43,789 nt of DNA from Candidatus Adlerbacteria bacterium RIFOXYC1_FULL_48_26 (GTDB taxonomy: Bacteria > Patescibacteriota > Minisyncoccia > Phycocordibacterales > SBAW01), in the NCBI GenBank assembly GCA_001773575.1, contig MEXB01000001.1, positions 1 to 43,789 on the forward strand. Direction: 5' to 3'. Below, piece by piece: positions 38,276 through 43,789 of this stretch (positions are counted from its first letter, which is position 1; each line of letters opens with the position of its first letter). A program made the translations under genes and the position numbers. The notes beneath the pieces are model-generated. The model worked only from the letters and a program-made list of their open reading frames with translations, was not told where the DNA came from and did no database searches.

Positions 38276-39652
38276 CTACCAAGAACTCACGCGGAACAAC
38301 ATTCGTTTCACCGTCTTAAGTCCAATGACTAAATCGAGCGCAGTTGAGCGATGCTTGATGTAGTAGAAGTCGTATGCCAAACGAACCTTAGTCTCTTCTA
38401 TAGACTGTGGGCTTATATTCCCCTGCTCGTACTTTTGGCTTATCTGGGCCCAGCCCGTAAGCCCTGGTTTTACTACGTACCGCACGTTGTAGTAAGGCAA
38501 CTCTTCTGCCAGGCGCAAGCCCAGCCCTTCAATATCATTACGCGGGCCAATGAGCGACATCTCGCCTTTGAGAATATTTATAAACTGTGGAAATTCATCA
38601 AGCGACGATTTTCGAAGCACTCCCCCGACCGCAGTAATTGGGTTTTTTTGTTTTTCTTCAGTTGTCCATTCACGCGATGCAGAATTGTTGTGGCGCATAC
38701 TTCTAAATTTATATACCTTGATGCGCACACCATCCTGGCCAAGACGGTCCTGTGCAATAAATAAGGGGCCCGGACCTTCAATACGCATCAATATATAGAG
38801 GAGAGGTGTGATAAGAACAGTAATTGCACCCATCACAAGAGCGCCGGCAATGTCGATTGCGCGCTTAGTAAATGCATACACATCGTTTTTGGGCAGTGTA
38901 ATATTTTTGAGAAACCAGTCGTAACGTAGAAGCGACAGTGGAACACGGTCGAACACCTCTTCATACAGCTGGTGAAAATCGGCGTATTGAAAACGAGTAT
39001 CGCTAACTGTAAGTCTGTATATTGCGGGGAGGAGCGAGCGGGTTGTCTCATGCTCTGAGTCAACGACTATAAGGGTCACGCGCTTCTCGATCAACTCTTG
39101 AGCGAATGCGTCGAACTGATCAACAATAAGCGTCGCAGGCTTCTCCACAAGTACAAACTCCAGAGGGTACCGAGGGTTACGGTTCACCTCCTCTACAAAC
39201 TCCTCAACCTCGGGACCTTGGCCCAACAACGCGGCCCTCTCACGCACCACTGGCTTGGAGAGTTTCGGGAAAACCCACAACCTCCACATAAAAATGCACA
39301 GAAGTGAAATGACGAGATAAATAGCCAAGCTGGTCTTTGGTGCAATACCAATGCCCGGCGCAAAGAAGAATAGGAGTGCCGCGAGGACAATGTTAAAAAT
39401 TTGTGTTCGAAGAATTACCTGCGGCACGCTGCTGTGGTACAAAAGCACTTGCTTGCTATAGAGGCCCGCCATGTAGAACACGAGCAGCCAAACCAAGAAC
39501 AGGACGCTGAAGGCGCCAACGTAGGCACGAACTATTTCCTCATTAGGAACGCCTCCATAACGGAGCAACAGGGTCAGTATCAACGAAAAGCAGAACACCA
39601 CAAGGTCCCCTAAAAATAAAAGCCCGAGGGCGTATCTCCTGCCGAATGTCAT
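38276..39652 (-). CDS. Undecaprenyl-phosphate sugar phosphotransferase (polyprenyl glycosylphosphotransferase)
   Basis: Multi-TM N-term; KRAIDIAGALVMGAITVLITPLLYILMRIEGPGPLFIAQDRLGQDG; KSSLDEFPQFINILKGEMSLIGPRN. Confidence 0.93.
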   Translation of the reverse strand: MTFGRRYALGLLFLGDLVVFCFSLILTLLLRYGGVPNEEIVRAYVGAFSVLFLVWLLVFYMAGLYSKQVLLYHSSVPQVILRTQIFNIVLAALLFFFAPGIGIAPKTSLAIYLVISLLCIFMWRLWVFPKLSKPVVRERAALLGQGPEVEEFVEEVNRNPRYPLEFVLVEKPATLIVDQFDAFAQELIEKRVTLIVVDSEHETTRSLLPAIYRLTVSDTRFQYADFHQLYEEVFDRVPLSLLRYDWFLKNITLPKNDVYAFTKRAIDIAGALVMGAITVLITPLLYILMRIEGPGPLFIAQDRLGQDGVRIKVYKFRSMRHNNSASREWTTEEKQKNPITAVGGVLRKSSLDEFPQFINILKGEMSLIGPRNDIEGLGLRLAEELPYYNVRYVVKPGLTGWAQISQKYEQGNISPQSIEETKVRLAYDFYYIKHRSTALDLVIGLKTVKRMLFRVSSW

Positions 39653-39716
39653 TGTGGTAAGGTATACCATATAACCTTACATAGTCTAGGATAGTTTCAA
39701 TAAGAACGAGGCAGAA

Positions 39717-40685
39717 ATGAAAATCGTATACGCAATAACAAAGGGAAATTGGGGTGGCGCGCAACGCTATGTCTTTGACCTTGCCATCGCCGCTAAGGCA
39801 GCAGGACACGACGTGGCGGTTGCACATGGCGGAACTGGCAGTATGGTTGAAAAACTAACACTCGCAGGCGTACGAACTATCGCCATACCAGGCCTTGTAC
39901 GCGATGTTGGAGGCAATGATTGGGGCGCATATCAAGCGCTCAAGAAAACGATTCGGGAAGAAAAACCTGATGTGCTCCATTTAAACTCTTCAAAAGCAGG
40001 TGCTATGGGGGCGCTCGCAGGCCGCATAGTTGGAGTGCAAAAAATTATATATACATCACACGGATGGGCCTTTCGTGAAAAGCGCTCGCTACCTGCCCGT
40101 GTAGTTATTTGGCTTATTTCTTGGCTCACCGCACTCCTGTCCCACACGGTTATAGCAGTATCAGATTCAGAACTTGCCCTCGCAAAACAGATGCCATTCT
40201 GCAGTAAAAAAGCTGTAAGAATTTATAACGGCATTGATCTCAATATGTCTTTTGGTTCAGGTGAAATAATCCGCTCAGCTTTCCCCGCCGGAGTAAAAAT
40301 TACAGGTACCGTTGGAGAACTCACAAAAAATAAAAACCAGATCGCGCTTGTTGAAGAGGCAAAAAATACTCCTGGCATGTATGTGGCTATAGTTGGCGAA
40401 GGCGAACTAAGACAAATGCTTGAAACAAGACTTGTAGAATATGGCCTAAAGGATCGCGTGAAGCTTTTCGGCTTCCAGCCTGCGGCCGATGTTTTGAAAG
40501 GATTTGACGTGTTTGCTCTCCCCTCTTTCAAAGAAGGTTTGGCGTATGTGATTTTAGAAGCCCGCACCGCAGGCCTCCCAATTGTTGCCAGCCGTATTGG
40601 TGGAATCCCTGAAGCGATGGATAAACCTCTTAGTGAATTTTCAAAAGAGAAGATGGTTGAACAAACATTTGCTTTGTATCGCTAG
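39717..40685 (+). CDS. GT4-family glycosyltransferase
   Basis: GGAQRYVFDLAIAAKAAGHDVAVAHGG; LPSFKEGLAYVILEARTAGLPIVASRIGGIPEAM. Confidence 0.9.
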   Translation: MKIVYAITKGNWGGAQRYVFDLAIAAKAAGHDVAVAHGGTGSMVEKLTLAGVRTIAIPGLVRDVGGNDWGAYQALKKTIREEKPDVLHLNSSKAGAMGALAGRIVGVQKIIYTSHGWAFREKRSLPARVVIWLISWLTALLSHTVIAVSDSELALAKQMPFCSKKAVRIYNGIDLNMSFGSGEIIRSAFPAGVKITGTVGELTKNKNQIALVEEAKNTPGMYVAIVGEGELRQMLETRLVEYGLKDRVKLFGFQPAADVLKGFDVFALPSFKEGLAYVILEARTAGLPIVASRIGGIPEAMDKPLSEFSKEKMVEQTFALYR

Positions 40686-41839
40686 CGGTCGTAGCCTCCA
40701 CTAAACTCACGGTCCAGCATGTCGCGATGGGCGGCACGAGAGTAGCGGTTCATGCCTGAGAGCATTCCCAGTGCAACAAATTCTGCAAGAAGGTGCGTTC
40801 CGCCATAACTCATAAACGGAATTGTGGTTCCTGTCACGGGAAGAATCCCCATGTTAATTCCTGCATGCAGAGCAACGTGCGCAGACAAATAACACAGAAC
40901 TCCAAGCGCAAACAATGTTTCAAAATTTGAGGCGCCGCGTGCCGCAGTTTGGATGATGCGCCAAAAAATCGTACCGAAAAGTCCAAAGACTATAAGAATG
41001 CCGACAAAACCCCACTCTTCTGCAAAGGCGGCAAAAATAAAATCCGTCTGGTATTCGGGCAGGAAACGAAGTTTGCTTTGCGTGCCATAGCCAATACCCT
41101 TCCCAAATAATTCTCCAGACCCTACTGCGATCATGGACTGGTAGGCGTTATACCCGCCACCCTGTATATCACGAGTGGGAGTTATAAAGTTGAGAACGCG
41201 TTGTTTCTGATAGTCATGGAACCCAAATGTCCAAAGTGCACCAAACAGCAGCAAGCCCAGACACACTACAGTTGCTACATGTTTTTTTGAGATACCGGAA
41301 AAAAATACCATACCGAACCAAATCAAAAATATGATGATAGCGCCACCTAAGTCGGGCTGTAATGCGACGAGAACGAACACAAGAAACGCATAGGCTCCGG
41401 ACACTATGATGTGCCTTATATTGTGTATTTCGATATGTCGGCGAGAGAAGTATTTTGCGAGCGCAATAATGAGCGCGAGTTTTATAAGTTCAATTGGTTC
41501 AATTCCAAGACCGCCAATAGAAACCCAGCTTCGAGCGCCCTTCACTGACTGCCCCACCACAAGCAACAGAACCAAGGGAATGATAAGAATTCCATAGATA
41601 CTAGCAGCAACTCCGTTTCTACGCAGAAATCGCCAGTCAATAAGTGACGCGGTAAAAAATGCCACAACGCCGACACAGAGCCATACAAGCTGACGAGCAA
41701 AATAGGTATCCTCGCCGCTAAAGGAGTCCATTGTGACAATCCCGAGCACCGAAAGTGCTAGAGCCGACGCGAATGCATACCAGTCAACTGAGCCTATTCT
41801 CTTTCGCCAAGTTGAGGAAGTAGCACTAAGAGGAGACAT
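40682..41839 (-). CDS. rodA: RodA/FtsW/SEDS-family glycan polymerase
   Basis: QPDLGGAIIIFLIWFGMVFFSG; FLPEYQTDFIFAAFAEEWGFVG; TTIPFMSYGGTHLLAEF. Confidence 0.92.
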   Translation of the reverse strand: MSPLSATSSTWRKRIGSVDWYAFASALALSVLGIVTMDSFSGEDTYFARQLVWLCVGVVAFFTASLIDWRFLRRNGVAASIYGILIIPLVLLLVVGQSVKGARSWVSIGGLGIEPIELIKLALIIALAKYFSRRHIEIHNIRHIIVSGAYAFLVFVLVALQPDLGGAIIIFLIWFGMVFFSGISKKHVATVVCLGLLLFGALWTFGFHDYQKQRVLNFITPTRDIQGGGYNAYQSMIAVGSGELFGKGIGYGTQSKLRFLPEYQTDFIFAAFAEEWGFVGILIVFGLFGTIFWRIIQTAARGASNFETLFALGVLCYLSAHVALHAGINMGILPVTGTTIPFMSYGGTHLLAEFVALGMLSGMNRYSRAAHRDMLDREFSGGYDR

Positions 41840-41851
41840 GTATAGATACTA

Positions 41852-42646
41852 CTAGAAAGATGGCAATACTGTTATCTCCGCACGGACCACACCAGGAACA
41901 CCAAGGGGCCAAGTAAGGGTTACATTTTGTGAAGATTTGCGCGGCAGCGACGTAATAAGGCTTTTTGACGCAGCAAGCGCCACGCCATCACCGTCAAACA
42001 ATACGCCCCCGACTATGATGTTCGAAATATCTTTGACTGTGTTGTTCTCAAGCGTCAGCGTAAGGCGCGACCCATCCGCAGCAAGTACTTGGCGCGAAAC
42101 ATCAATAGCTGGGAGTGAATCTGGCGCTACAGAGGTCCATGTAGGCAATGCTGAGAATGCAAAAAGTGTGCGAGCTATCACACGCGTACCCGTTGGAATA
42201 TTAGTTTCAATGACCGGAATGACAGGGAGCGGAGGAAGATCTGTAACTCCATTGCGTTCAATGATGAGTTGATTTTTTGCGTCAAACAATTGGAAGGAAT
42301 ATGCAGCCTTACGCGCACCTGCAGTGAGGTTAGTATTTTGAATATACGCCGCTGCAGTGTAGATATTATTTGTTTTCTCTCCTGCGACAGAAGTAGTGGA
42401 CGCCGCAGACACAGTTAAAAATGAGCGGGCCCAGGCAACCGACGGTTCGCGTGTTTGATTTTTGCACAAGAGCGCACATGAACCACCGCAGTCTACGCCG
42501 ATTTCGCTACCGTTTTTAAAACCATCAAAACATGTTGGGGCATGATATATAAACGAGAAATATGCCCAGCACAGTAATGCAACGCCAATAGCCCCGAACA
42601 CTGTCAGGTACATATACTTTCTTCGATCGCTCCAGGAAAGGGCCAT
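41852..42646 (-). CDS. Membrane-anchored exported protein with Cys motif CFDGFKNGSEIGVDCGGSCALLC
   Basis: N-term TM then Cys-rich motif and beta-rich domain. Confidence 0.7.
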   Translation of the reverse strand: MALSWSDRRKYMYLTVFGAIGVALLCWAYFSFIYHAPTCFDGFKNGSEIGVDCGGSCALLCKNQTREPSVAWARSFLTVSAASTTSVAGEKTNNIYTAAAYIQNTNLTAGARKAAYSFQLFDAKNQLIIERNGVTDLPPLPVIPVIETNIPTGTRVIARTLFAFSALPTWTSVAPDSLPAIDVSRQVLAADGSRLTLTLENNTVKDISNIIVGGVLFDGDGVALAASKSLITSLPRKSSQNVTLTWPLGVPGVVRAEITVLPSF

Positions 42647-42677
42647 GGAGCTATTCTATCAAACAATTAAATTCTTT

Positions 42678-42794
42678 GTCCTGGCGACTAGCTACTCTCC
42701 CCACCTGTAACAGTGAGTACCATCGCCGCAAGTGAGCTTAACTTCCGTGTTCGGAATGAGAACGGGTGTGACCCCACCGCCAAATCACCAAGAC
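42678..42794 (-). rRNA. 5S rRNA
   Basis: Reverse strand GGCGGTGGGGTCACACCCGTTCTCATTCCGAACACGGAAGTTAAGCTC...GATGGTACT...AGTCGCCAGGA with terminal stem. Confidence 0.92.
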
Positions 42795-42892
42795 AAAAAA
42801 CTCAATTTCAACATAAATCAGAAACACGAACTTCAACAACAAATTATTGCGATTCTCAAGTTATCCCTTTCCTCCCCCCATTGGAGAATGAT

Positions 42893-43789
<897 letters not shown>

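Overview
The window reads like a chromosomal segment of an ultra-small Patescibacteria/CPR-type (Parcubacteria-like) bacterium; the lineage is inferred from gene content and rRNA features and was not searched. Left to right: (i) a ~19 kb surface-glycan island (flippase, about 9 GT4-like glycosyltransferases, SAM methyltransferases, DegT aminotransferase, RfbC/RfbB-like sugar-nucleotide enzymes); (ii) a PKD-domain membrane protein overlapping a TraG/VirD4-like ATPase, and rsmI; (iii) mpl with an arginyltransferase-like gene, fasciclin, pilin, tRNA-Leu, an orphan response regulator, radC and tRNA-Ile; (iv) 16S rRNA (minus), then kinase, secF/secD, folD, epimerase, undecaprenyl-P sugar transferase, GT4, rodA, and 5S plus the 3' part of 23S (minus). 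16S and 23S-5S are about 10 kb apart in the 'wrong' order, so the rRNA genes are unlinked. Most unusual observations: (1) the 16S has a structurally intact helix 45, but the anti-Shine-Dalgarno tail (GGAUCACCUCCUUA) is replaced by GGAACAAUUCAAAU; native genes here lack SDs and several look leaderless. (2) A few isolated GC-rich cassettes do carry strong SDs, mostly with consensus sigma70 promoters and intrinsic terminators. (3) One such cassette, directly downstream of 16S on the opposite strand, carries two segments exactly complementary to a canonical bacterial 16S 3' end (GGAGGTGATCCAG and CTACGGCTACCTTGT): either a relic or an antisense/anti-ribosome RNA unit. (4) A compact group I intron lies in 23S at the L2593 (peptidyl-transferase) site, with P3/P7/P8 core visible.
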